Positions 1 through 5,202 of a DNA stretch of 5,202 nucleotides are shown here, piece after piece. Both the position numbers and the translations under genes were made by a program. This DNA is from an uncultured bacterium (GTDB lineage: Bacteria; Vulcanimicrobiota; CADAWZ01): assembly GCA_949288455.1 (NCBI GenBank), contig CASEKF010000037.1:1-5202 (forward strand). The letters run 5' to 3'. The stretch's first letter is position 1. The number at the start of each line of letters is the position of its first letter. The notes under the pieces are model-generated. The model searched no databases. It had not been told where the DNA came from and saw only the letters and a program-made list of their open reading frames with translations.

Positions 1-220
1 CTTCGGCTTCAACTATTTCAATATTTTGAAAAGACATTTCAACAGATTTTATTCCCAATTCAATTTTATTTTTATCCCCTACTAAAACGGCCGAAATTAT
101 ATTTGCGCTTACGGCGGCTTTTATCGCTTCTAAAGAGGCCCGATCCTCAGGAGCGGCAACGGCAACTTTAGCGGATTTACATGTCTTTGCAAACGTTAAA
201 ATATCGTCGATAGAATTCAT
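1..220 (-). CDS. ptb: Phosphate butyryltransferase / phosphate acetyltransferase family protein, N-terminal part (cut by window edge)
   Basis: Seventy-three codons are visible before the gene leaves the window; family members are about 300 residues long. The protein begins MNSIDDILTFAK. A first beta-alpha unit follows with KVAVAAPEDRASLEAIKAA at residues 18-36, then ISAVLVGDKNKIE at 42-54. The pattern 'VAVA..ED...LEA...A......A.LVGD...I' is typical of the start of Ptb and Pta enzymes. These swap the CoA of an acyl-CoA for phosphate in the cytoplasm, giving an acyl-phosphate from which a kinase can make ATP. The start is well fixed: the next in-frame codons upstream hold no ATG, GTG or TTG before a TAG stop. 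The gene lies 33 nt downstream of the methyltransferase stop, so co-transcription is possible. Ptb is favoured over Pta because of the short N-terminus and the nearby iorAB genes, but the substrate cannot be told from this fragment, and a kinase gene beyond the edge is only expected. Confidence 0.75.
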   Translation of the reverse strand, partial: MNSIDDILTFAKTCKSAKVAVAAPEDRASLEAIKAAVSANIISAVLVGDKNKIELGIKSVEMSFQNIEIVEAE

Positions 221-234
221 AAAGTAAATTTCAA

Positions 235-244
235 CCCCTTCCCC
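235..244 (-). promoter_or_regulatory. Purine-rich ribosome-binding tract before the ptb-like gene
   Basis: On the minus strand this reads GGGGAAGGGG. The AAGGGG core lies 14 nt before the ATG at 220, longer than the usual 5-9 nt. No better Shine-Dalgarno sequence sits closer. The spacing suggests modest initiation or help from translation of the methyltransferase gene ending at 254. Confidence 0.4.
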
Positions 245-253
245 AATAAGCTG

Positions 254-1123
254 CTATTTTCTAAATATCATTATATATTCATGTTTAAACACGTAAAAAC
301 CTTGTTTTAAAGCTCTGTATTTCCAAAGATTACTTTGTTTCCCTTTGGCTTTCTCATTTCCCTGAATATCTTTAACGTTAATTGCCTTAAGCTTAAATCC
401 GATATTTCTGCAAACGTTCATACACTCAAAACTTAAAGGGACAAGTTCGCCTTTAGCATATTTATCTCCGATCACAAGAGTCATAAAACGATCTTTTTCC
501 AGAAGCTCATAAGCGTTTCGAACAACTTTGCCGAAACGCATAAGGAAATCTTCGCATGTAGGAGCGCATGCAAGATCTCTTTCGTCGTCGTTAAATTTGA
601 TTATATCCCAATAAGGCGGATGTAAAATAACATGCTGAACGTTCTTGCGCCCAAATTTTTCACATTGCCGCAGAACAAGATCGCGAACCTCGTCTGAAGC
701 GGAATCGGCGTTAATAAGCTCGGCGGAAGTATTATAAGGAGTATCGGAAGCGTAAATTCTGGACGAACTAGCTTTAACTACATCCGAATTAAGCTCGACT
801 CCTATGCCATGTCTTCCCAGGTGGCAGCACTCGATTAAAGTCGTTCCCATACCGCTAAACAAATCGAGAACTATTTCGCCTGATTTCGTATAACGATTTA
901 TCACTTGATATGCGATCTGAGGGACAAAATTGCCATGGTAATCGCCGGAATGAGTGTCGCTCCTGTCTCTAGCTCCAAGAAGCCATAACGTATCGGTTAT
1001 GATATCGCCAAGATAGTCTTTCCATCTCGACATATCGATGTCTGAAAAAACGGAATTTTTACGTTTGGCCGTTAAAGGCGTAACTTCGCCTCCGTTTAAT
1101 TTAGCCAATATTTCGTCGCTCAT
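254..1123 (-). CDS. Orphan DNA methyltransferase, N6-adenine/N4-cytosine type, with HPPYW catalytic motif
   Basis: A 289-residue protein with the signature of a Rossmann-fold, AdoMet-dependent amino-methyltransferase acting on DNA. Residues 63-83 (HGNFVPQIAYQVINRYTK and on) precede motif I, DLFSGMGTTLIE at 87-98, which should bind AdoMet. The acidic strand-end GIGVELN follows at 106-112, and INAD at 137-140. The catalytic motif IV is HPPYWD at 168-173, where most enzymes have D/N/SPPY. VIGDKYAKGE at 217-226 and KHEYIMIFRK at 280-289 complete the fold. Motif I comes before motif IV and no large target-recognition domain is present, so specificity is not readable. I recall proteins with the same 'HGNFxPQI ... 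LDLFxGxGTT ... HPPY.DIIKF' layout in other bacteria, annotated simply as DNA methylases. The start at 1123 is chosen because GGGAGG lies 4 nt upstream and the homologous-looking region begins soon after. The frame is open to ATG codons at 1273 and 1294, which would add a hydrophobic, Trp-rich stretch. No restriction gene is in the window. RNA as substrate is not excluded. Confidence 0.8.
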   Translation of the reverse strand: MSDEILAKLNGGEVTPLTAKRKNSVFSDIDMSRWKDYLGDIITDTLWLLGARDRSDTHSGDYHGNFVPQIAYQVINRYTKSGEIVLDLFSGMGTTLIECCHLGRHGIGVELNSDVVKASSSRIYASDTPYNTSAELINADSASDEVRDLVLRQCEKFGRKNVQHVILHPPYWDIIKFNDDERDLACAPTCEDFLMRFGKVVRNAYELLEKDRFMTLVIGDKYAKGELVPLSFECMNVCRNIGFKLKAINVKDIQGNEKAKGKQSNLWKYRALKQGFYVFKHEYIMIFRK

Positions 1124-1127
1124 ATAT

Positions 1128-1133
1128 CCTCCC
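1128..1133 (-). promoter_or_regulatory. Shine-Dalgarno site that favours the 1123 start of the methyltransferase
   Basis: GGGAGG on the minus strand, 4 nt from the ATG at 1123. The match to the anti-Shine-Dalgarno sequence is strong, though the spacing is slightly short. The competing ATG at 1273 has GGAAGG only at 13 nt distance, so 1123 is the better start. Confidence 0.6.
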
Positions 1134-1397
1134 GCTAACATACAAAAAGCTAAGAGGAGAAAGGAAAAATCAGTGGAGATAACGACCTGCCATTTATATA
1201 ACCATGGCCAAGGAGAAAGAAAAGGTCTAAACGTTACATAAACGGCTTCCGTTATTAGCTTTTTTTTCGCCATGAGTATATAAAATCCTTCCATGGCCCA
1301 TAAAATAATAGATTTTTTACTAAGAAATAAACCGATAAAAATAAACGAAACTGCAATTAAAATAAAATTTTTAGAACATACTTCAAAAAAAAGTCAA

Positions 1398-1411
1398 GAT
1401 CTATAAAGATC
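1398..1411 (-). repeat. Short hairpin (GATCT/AGATC) next to the iorAB terminator
   Basis: A 5-bp perfect stem with a 4-nt loop lies directly downstream of the main terminator on the minus strand. After a further 5 nt (TTGAC) comes a run of eight T. It may act as a weak second termination site, but the stem is short and AT-rich, and chance is possible. Confidence 0.3.
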
Positions 1412-1452
1412 AAAAAAACGGCGGAACTTTAAATTAATTAAGCCTGCCGTTT
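1412..1452 (-). terminator. Rho-independent terminator of the iorA-iorB operon
   Basis: Reading the minus strand downstream of iorB, AAACGGC (1452-1446) pairs perfectly with GCCGTTT (1422-1416), followed at once by more T, for seven T in a row at 1418-1412. The 23-nt loop can pair further (GG with CC, CTT with AAG) with small bulges. It lies about 84 nt past the iorB stop at 1536. On the plus strand the stem is followed by only three T and then purines, so it should work in one direction only. It separates iorAB from the methyltransferase gene. Confidence 0.8.
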
Positions 1453-1480
1453 AAAGAGAAAACAATATTAACGATAAAAT

Positions 1481-1507
1481 CGCATTAGACCCGCATTAAG
1501 GCCGCAT
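1481..1507. repeat. Tandem 11-nt repeat, CGCATTA units
   Basis: CGCATTA occurs at 1481-1487 and 1492-1498, and CGCAT at 1503-1507. The spacing is exactly 11 nt each time, about one helical turn. It lies between the iorB stop and the terminator. With only two full units and one partial unit, it may be chance or a small slippage array. Confidence 0.55.
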
Positions 1508-1535
1508 GAAAATAATTTTATATAGTTTTACATAT

Positions 1536-2141
1536 TTATTGCAAATTGTTGACATACGATTCGGCAAAAATTCTCCCTTCGTTAAACGCGGCGATATTAT
1601 TTTTCTTAGCCTTAGGGAATTTGGCGGCTATCAACGATTCTAAAGCAGCGGAAGATACGGGAAAATTCGGAACGGCGGAAAGAGCCCCCAACATAACCAT
1701 ATTCTCCCCTCTCAAATTATCCGCCTTACAGGCTAATTCCAAAGCCGGCACGCCGATTGCGTTTACGCCGGCTCTTTTCATATATTCAAGCAAAACCGCG
1801 GGATCCGGATAAGAATCTCCGGCCAATGTTCCCGGAGGCGGAGTCGGTTTAAGATTAAAAACTACAAAAGTATTTCTGCGGGCCTTGTTCAAAATTCGAT
1901 AAGCTTCGACAGGCTCAAAAGACAAAATAGCGTCTGCCGAACTGTCCGCTATTAGAGGGCTGAGAAAATCGCCTATCTTCATCTCGCTTATAACGACTCC
2001 TCCGCGTTGAGACATACCATGCACTTCGCTCATCACTACGTTGATGCCTTCGTTTATAGCCGAAGTTCCCAAAATATCTGCGACCGTCAAAATCCCCTGA
2101 CCGCCTACGCCGGAAATTACAAGTTGAAAATTTTTATTCAT
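1536..2141 (-). CDS. iorB: Indolepyruvate:ferredoxin oxidoreductase, beta subunit
   Basis: A 201-residue protein, normal length for IorB, made of a single domain of the pyruvate:ferredoxin oxidoreductase gamma type. Family marks are GVGGQGI at residues 11-17, the highly typical EVHGMSQRGG at 39-48, SFEPVEAYR at 74-82, GENMVMLGAL at 145-154 and the C-terminal NIAAFNEGR at 182-190. With IorA it forms the cytoplasmic enzyme that oxidises indolepyruvate and other aryl 2-oxoacids to aryl-acetyl-CoA, CO2 and reduced ferredoxin. This small subunit has no TPP or iron-sulfur motif; in related enzymes this domain contributes to the active site and CoA reaction. The gene overlaps the end of iorA by 8 nt (ATGAATAA). 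There is only a weak GAGG about 12 nt upstream of the ATG, so translation is probably coupled to iorA. Single-domain relatives in other 2-oxoacid oxidoreductases look similar, but the pairing with IorA settles the call. Confidence 0.95.
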   Translation of the reverse strand: MNKNFQLVISGVGGQGILTVADILGTSAINEGINVVMSEVHGMSQRGGVVISEMKIGDFLSPLIADSSADAILSFEPVEAYRILNKARRNTFVVFNLKPTPPPGTLAGDSYPDPAVLLEYMKRAGVNAIGVPALELACKADNLRGENMVMLGALSAVPNFPVSSAALESLIAAKFPKAKKNNIAAFNEGRIFAESYVNNLQ

Positions 2142-4002
2142 GAATGTTCACCGCCTCGATAGATTTTACAGGACAAACGCTGACGCATACTCCGCAACCA
2201 AAACACAACGAAGGATCTATGGCGGTCTTGTCGCCGTCCTTATAAAAAGCCGGACAAGCGTAAGTTTTAAGGCATACGCCGCAGCCGGTACATTTTTCCC
2301 GATTTACTCTAAATAATCCCGGTTTCGCATGAAATCTAGAATAATCGAGCGCGCAAGGCCGCTTGGCGATTACTACGGACACGCCTTTAAACAATAAAGC
2401 TTCGTTAAAAATTGCGGCCATAGCGTCTAAATCATAAGCGTCTACTTCTTTTACGAACTCAATTCCTAATCCCTCGACAGCTTTCTTTATATCTATAGAC
2501 TTAGCGTTACGTACGCAACCGAGCCGGCCGGAATTTCCCGGATTAGGCTGATGACCGGTCATCGCGGTAATATGATTGTCAAGCACTACCAATAGAAAAT
2601 CGTGATCGTTATGTCTCGCGTTTATAAGTCCGGATAAACTGGAATGAAAGAAAGTGCTGTCTCCCGTAAAACCTACCGTTTTACGGCCTAAAGCCTTAGA
2701 CATACCGCAGCCCGTCCCGACGCTCGATCCCATACACAGCAAATAATCGGCGGCGGAAAGAGGAGGAGCTATCCCGAGAGTATAACATCCTATATCGCTT
2801 AGACAAACTGCGTCCTTCATTCCAACTTTTCTCAAAGCTTTTTTAACCGCGTAATAAACGCTTCTGTGAGAACATCCCGGACATAAAACCGGAGGTCTGG
2901 GAGGCAAATCGACTTTCTCCGGAAAAACTTTGTTGGCTTCCAATTTTAAGCCTAACCAAGAACTTAACGCGGAGATTAATATATCCGGATTATATTCGTA
3001 CAAAACTGAAAAATATCCGTCTAGCTTACCATGAATAACAGTATTTAAACCGACTTTCTGAGCAACTACTCTAACGGCTTCCTCAATATAAGGCTCAAGC
3101 TCCTCAGCTATCAAAACTTCGTCATGAGCCTTTAAAAAATCCGCAATAGCTTTTTCAGGTAAAGGAGAAGTCATACCTATTTTCATAATATCGACGTCTG
3201 CTTTAAGTTCTCGAGCCGCGTCTACGACATAATTAAACGCGCAACCGGAAGAAATAATTCCTTTTTGAGATCCGGCAGAAGCGTAAAAAATCTTTAAAAA
3301 TTCCGAATTTTCCGACAATTCTAAAGCTTTTTCTCGCTTTTCCAACAATTCTTTATGCATTCTAACGGCATTAGCCGGAATAGCGACCCATTTAGAAGGA
3401 TTTTTTATAAACTCCGCTTTTCTGTCGTTAAGAGGAATTTCTCCAAACTTAACCGCGGATCTCGAATGAGCTACTCTAGTGGTAGTTCTAAGCAATATCG
3501 GCAGCTTTAAACGCTCAGATAATTCGAACGCCGACTTAGTCATCAAATAAGCCTCTTCCGAGTTTGACGGCTCAAGCATAGGTATACCGGACAATCTGGC
3601 GTAATATCTGCTATCTTGCTCGTTTTGAGAAGAATGCATCGAAGGATCGTCGGCGGCGATAATCACAAAACCGCCCTCCGTGCCGATATATACGGCCGTC
3701 ATAAAAGGATCTGCCGCCACGTTCATACCGACATGTTTCATAAAAGTCATGCTTCTCAAACCGCATGCTGCGGCGGAAGCCGCAATTTCCATAGCGACTT
3801 TTTCGTTATTTGAAAACTCAAAATAAACGTTAGTTTTTTCAGAAAGAGCGTATAATATGTCGCCGATTTCAGAGGACGGAGTACCCGGGTACGTCGCGGC
3901 AAGCTGAAGACCGCCCTCTAAAGCTCCTCTTACTATAGCCTCGTTTCCAAGAATAAAATATTTTTTATCGGAAACTCCTGCCAGTAAAGCGTCCGGTTTC
4001 AT
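2134..4002 (-). CDS. iorA: Indolepyruvate:ferredoxin oxidoreductase, alpha subunit (TPP and iron-sulfur)
   Basis: A 622-residue catalytic subunit, full length for the family. The N-terminal domain (about 12-190) has YPGTPSSEI at 38-46, NNEKVAMEIAASAA at 65-78, MKHVGMN at 88-94 and ADDPSMHSSQNEQDSRYYA at 117-135. A middle domain spans about 245-355. The TPP-binding domain (about 370-550) carries CPGCSHR at 374-380, GDST at 447-450 leading to N476 (the GDG-type TPP/Mg motif with Ser in place of Gly), and TGHQPNPG at 482-489. The C-terminal ferredoxin domain has two cysteine sets: C571, C574, C577, C583-P and C600, C603, C606, C610-P. These should hold two iron-sulfur clusters that pass electrons to ferredoxin. 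The enzyme oxidises aryl 2-oxoacids from Trp, Phe and Tyr to aryl-acetyl-CoA. ATG at 4002 is chosen over the ATG at 4023 because a perfect AGGAGG sits 6 nt before it, inside the longer frame. It is first in the operon with iorB. Confidence 0.96.
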   Translation of the reverse strand: MKPDALLAGVSDKKYFILGNEAIVRGALEGGLQLAATYPGTPSSEIGDILYALSEKTNVYFEFSNNEKVAMEIAASAAACGLRSMTFMKHVGMNVAADPFMTAVYIGTEGGFVIIAADDPSMHSSQNEQDSRYYARLSGIPMLEPSNSEEAYLMTKSAFELSERLKLPILLRTTTRVAHSRSAVKFGEIPLNDRKAEFIKNPSKWVAIPANAVRMHKELLEKREKALELSENSEFLKIFYASAGSQKGIISSGCAFNYVVDAARELKADVDIMKIGMTSPLPEKAIADFLKAHDEVLIAEELEPYIEEAVRVVAQKVGLNTVIHGKLDGYFSVLYEYNPDILISALSSWLGLKLEANKVFPEKVDLPPRPPVLCPGCSHRSVYYAVKKALRKVGMKDAVCLSDIGCYTLGIAPPLSAADYLLCMGSSVGTGCGMSKALGRKTVGFTGDSTFFHSSLSGLINARHNDHDFLLVVLDNHITAMTGHQPNPGNSGRLGCVRNAKSIDIKKAVEGLGIEFVKEVDAYDLDAMAAIFNEALLFKGVSVVIAKRPCALDYSRFHAKPGLFRVNREKCTGCGVCLKTYACPAFYKDGDKTAIDPSLCFGCGVCVSVCPVKSIEAVNIHE

Positions 4003-4008
4003 CAATGG

Positions 4009-4014
4009 CCTCCT
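4009..4014 (-). promoter_or_regulatory. Strong Shine-Dalgarno site that sets the iorA start
   Basis: AGGAGG on the minus strand, 6 nt before the ATG at 4002. It would lie inside the coding sequence if the upstream ATG at 4023 were used, which adds only MIIRRPL. The 4023 ATG has no comparable site before it. Confidence 0.85.
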
Positions 4015-4116
4015 AATTATCAAAGATATTAATAAGCTGTACGTATTTAAAAAACTTCAATGGAAAAAAAATATAACCTTCAAAAACTAATGAAAAGGAA
4101 AAACAGAATTTAAATA

Positions 4117-4132
4117 GAATGTTATGACATTC
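4117..4132. repeat. 16-nt palindrome, possible operator
   Basis: GAATGT-TATG-ACATTC: 6-bp perfect arms with a 4-nt centre. It overlaps a possible -10 (TAGAAT, 4115-4120) and ends 2 nt before another (TATAAC, 4135-4140) of the plus-strand gene. It lies about 115 nt from the iorA start. The size and position suit a binding site for a dimeric repressor, but a palindrome this short can arise by chance in AT-rich DNA. Confidence 0.35.
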
Positions 4133-4165
4133 ATTATAACCACAAACGCTATTTGTAATTTTATT

Positions 4166-4171
4166 AAGGAG
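4166..4171 (+). promoter_or_regulatory. Shine-Dalgarno site that points to a GTG start for the lipoprotein
   Basis: AAGGAG ends one base before the ATG at 4173, too close for normal initiation there. The in-frame GTG at 4182 is 10 nt away, a workable distance. The site therefore favours GTG, removing the first three residues of the longer frame. Confidence 0.65.
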
Positions 4172-4181
4172 TATGATAAAA

Positions 4182-5180
4182 GTGATTACAATAAGTAAAA
4201 AGCTAATCGCGTTAAGCGCATTATTAACCTCCGTATTTTTCTGCGGATGCACGGAATCTCAAACGATAGACTTTAAATATAAAAGCGCGCCGGAAACAGT
4301 CAGAGAATATTCTTTTAAATCCTCGGACAAAATGGTTTCAGTAGATAGCGCTCCGACCGGAGCCGATAAAAACGCCGAAGGAAAAGAAACTGCCGCCAAT
4401 GAAGAACAAGAAGTTACGACTTCCTTCATATTATCGGAAAAAACTATAGACGTGAATCAAAACAACGATATCAAATTCGAAATACTTACGAAAAACATGA
4501 AGCTTAGCAAGAAACAAGATGGAAAAACTCAGGAGATACCTATTCCCGACACAGGACGTCCGATCACTTTCAAAATAAACGAAAGAGGAGTAGGACTTGA
4601 AATCAACGGTACGGAAATATCTAAAGATGATCCTCCGCAAGATTTGCTGACAAAAATTCCATTCGACGTAAAACCGACGACTATAGGACAAACTTGGGAA
4701 CAAATAGTCGAGATAGATAAAGAAATTCAACCCAATACTTATAGAAAATTAAATAAGAAAACCGTTTATACGTTTAAAGGATACGAAAAATACAACAAAA
4801 AAAATATGGCTCGCATAGAAGAACAGGTAACTTTGACAGAATCTCTCAAAATAACTCCTCCCAAACCGGAAAAAACGGAAGAGTCTAAATCTGAAGAAGA
4901 AAATTTAATACCCGACTCGATAACGACCAGCACAGAAGGCACAGGAACCGGCTACTATCTGTATGACGTGACGCAAGGATGCATAGTGAAAGGCGACAGA
5001 AATTCGCAATTAAAAGTAGTCAGAAACATAAATATGAAGGCTAAAGACAATAAAATAGAAACTCGCCAGAACACTACGAACCTTGAATCTTCAGTACAGT
5101 TTGAACTGCAGAACCCCGAAAGCAAAGAAAATTCAGGAGAGTCTAACGAAGCGGCAAACGCAGACAAAGAAAACAAATAA
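4182..5180 (+). CDS. Uncharacterised lipoprotein with acidic linkers
   Basis: I do not recognise a characterised family. From the GTG start the product has 332 residues. It begins with a lipoprotein signal peptide: Lys6-Lys7, a hydrophobic core at 8-20, then FCGC with Cys23 as the likely lipidated residue (Gly at -1; Phe at -3 is unusual). Cys21 is a second possibility. The mature part starts with a low-complexity, charged stretch (about 45-80). A beta-rich body follows at about 81-220, including ITFKINERGVGLEING at 128-143, TTIGQTWEQ at 166-174 and YTFKGYEKYNKKNMARIEEQ at 196-215. An acidic linker (KPEKTEESKSEEEN) at 228-241 leads to GTGTGYYLYDVTQGCIVKG at 253-271. The tail is rich in Asn, Glu and Lys. 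The pattern 'IGQTWEQ ... ARIEEQ ... GTGYYLYDV.QG' recalls envelope-associated domains of unknown function, loosely DUF6263-like, from memory only. It is divergent from iorA, and no terminator is visible in the 22 nt before the window ends. Codon use matches its neighbours. Confidence 0.85.
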   Translation: MITISKKLIALSALLTSVFFCGCTESQTIDFKYKSAPETVREYSFKSSDKMVSVDSAPTGADKNAEGKETAANEEQEVTTSFILSEKTIDVNQNNDIKFEILTKNMKLSKKQDGKTQEIPIPDTGRPITFKINERGVGLEINGTEISKDDPPQDLLTKIPFDVKPTTIGQTWEQIVEIDKEIQPNTYRKLNKKTVYTFKGYEKYNKKNMARIEEQVTLTESLKITPPKPEKTEESKSEEENLIPDSITTSTEGTGTGYYLYDVTQGCIVKGDRNSQLKVVRNINMKAKDNKIETRQNTTNLESSVQFELQNPESKENSGESNEAANADKENK

Positions 5181-5202
5181 CCAAAATATTTATATATAAA
5201 AA

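Larger units (their letters stand above)
1124..1535. other. Gene-poor stretch between the methyltransferase and iorB
   Basis: About 410 nt without a convincing gene. Positions 1295-1535 are AT-rich with frequent stops and hold the iorAB terminator, a short hairpin and an 11-nt tandem repeat, each listed separately. Positions 1124-1294 are an open upstream extension of the methyltransferase frame. The extension would read as a basic start (MAKKKLITEAVYV), then aromatic residues (SPWPWLYKW), then a short hydrophobic run (FSFLLLAFCMLAGG). It does not resemble a methyltransferase domain. It may be an untranslated leader, a small membrane protein fused in frame, or a remnant. A TTGACT hexamer at 1392-1397 (minus) could be a -35 element for the methyltransferase, but no good -10 sits at the right distance. 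No tRNA or known riboswitch was recognised. Confidence 0.5.
4003..4181. other. Divergent intergenic region between iorA and the lipoprotein gene
   Basis: A 179-nt, very AT-rich region that must hold both promoters. For the plus strand, TAGAAT at 4115-4120 and TATAAC at 4135-4140 are possible -10 boxes. For the minus strand, TATATT at 4075-4070 is one, about 60 nt ahead of the iorA start. None has a good -35 at 16-18 nt, so I cannot name a promoter with confidence. A palindrome at 4117-4132 lies between the two plus-strand candidates. A 79-codon minus-strand frame covers part of the region but looks like chance. Confidence 0.5.

Noticed and set aside
220-247. Nine-codon TTG-initiated mini-frame ending in a TGA that overlaps the ptb-like ATG
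   Set aside because: It would need its own ribosome site, which is absent, and its purine tract is better read as the ribosome site of the ptb-like gene.
1038-1241. 67-codon plus-strand open frame
   Set aside because: It is antisense to the methyltransferase start and its open upstream frame, with no ribosome site or family resemblance. It is best explained as a shadow.
1369-1397. Sigma-70 type promoter for the methyltransferase, with TTGACT at 1397-1392
   Set aside because: The hexamer at 17 nt spacing is CTAAAA, a poor -10, and shifting by one base does not help. Kept only as a possibility.
1546-1812. 88-codon plus-strand open frame inside iorB
   Set aside because: It is fully antisense to a well-conserved iorB segment; a shadow of its codon pattern.
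2250-2292. First ferredoxin cysteine set of IorA has five residues before the last Cys, not three
   Set aside because: It looked like a damaged cluster motif, but this CxxCxxC-x(4-5)-CP spacing is known in IorA proteins, so it is not unusual.
4013-4252. 79-codon minus-strand open frame across the divergent intergenic region
   Set aside because: It overlaps the lipoprotein signal peptide on the other strand, contains the iorA ribosome site, and has an AT-driven composition (Ile, Phe, Asn) with no recognisable domain.
4431-4730. 99-codon minus-strand open frame inside the lipoprotein gene
   Set aside because: It is antisense to an intact gene with a signal peptide; Phe/Tyr/Ser-rich composition typical of reverse reading of AT-rich coding DNA.

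Overview
The window reads as part of the genome of an AT-rich, obligately anaerobic bacterium that ferments amino acids. It carries indolepyruvate:ferredoxin oxidoreductase and the start of a phosphate acyltransferase of the Ptb/Pta type. It also has a lipoprotein gene with a signal peptide. I cannot fix the taxon. Elusimicrobiota/Endomicrobium-like anaerobes would fit the base composition and gene content, but this is a guess.

Layout. Positions 1-220 (minus strand) hold the first 73 codons of a phosphate butyryltransferase/acetyltransferase-type gene that runs off the left edge. Just upstream of it, 254-1123 (minus) encodes a stand-alone N6/N4-type DNA methyltransferase of 289 residues with an unusual HPPYW catalytic motif. 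Its reading frame stays open another 57 codons upstream, to 1294. Positions 1124-1535 hold no convincing gene but contain a good Rho-independent terminator for the operon that follows, a small second hairpin and an 11-nt tandem repeat. Positions 1536-4002 (minus) are the iorA-iorB operon, with iorA first and an 8-nt overlap. Positions 4003-4181 form a divergent intergenic region with a 16-nt palindrome. Positions 4182-5180 (plus) encode an uncharacterised lipoprotein with a GTG start.

How the genes fit together. IorAB would oxidise aryl 2-oxoacids from transaminated Trp, Phe and Tyr to aryl-acetyl-CoA and reduced ferredoxin. A Ptb-type enzyme would turn an acyl-CoA into an acyl-phosphate, from which a kinase (not in the window) could make ATP. 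The two sets are on the same strand about 1.3 kb apart, but a terminator and the methyltransferase gene lie between them, so they are probably separate transcripts. The methyltransferase has no restriction partner here. The lipoprotein is divergent and has no evident link to the rest.

I saw no tRNA, rRNA, CRISPR array, insertion sequence or prophage gene. I did not find a clearly novel system. The least-explained items are the HPPYW methyltransferase with its open upstream frame, and the lipoprotein.
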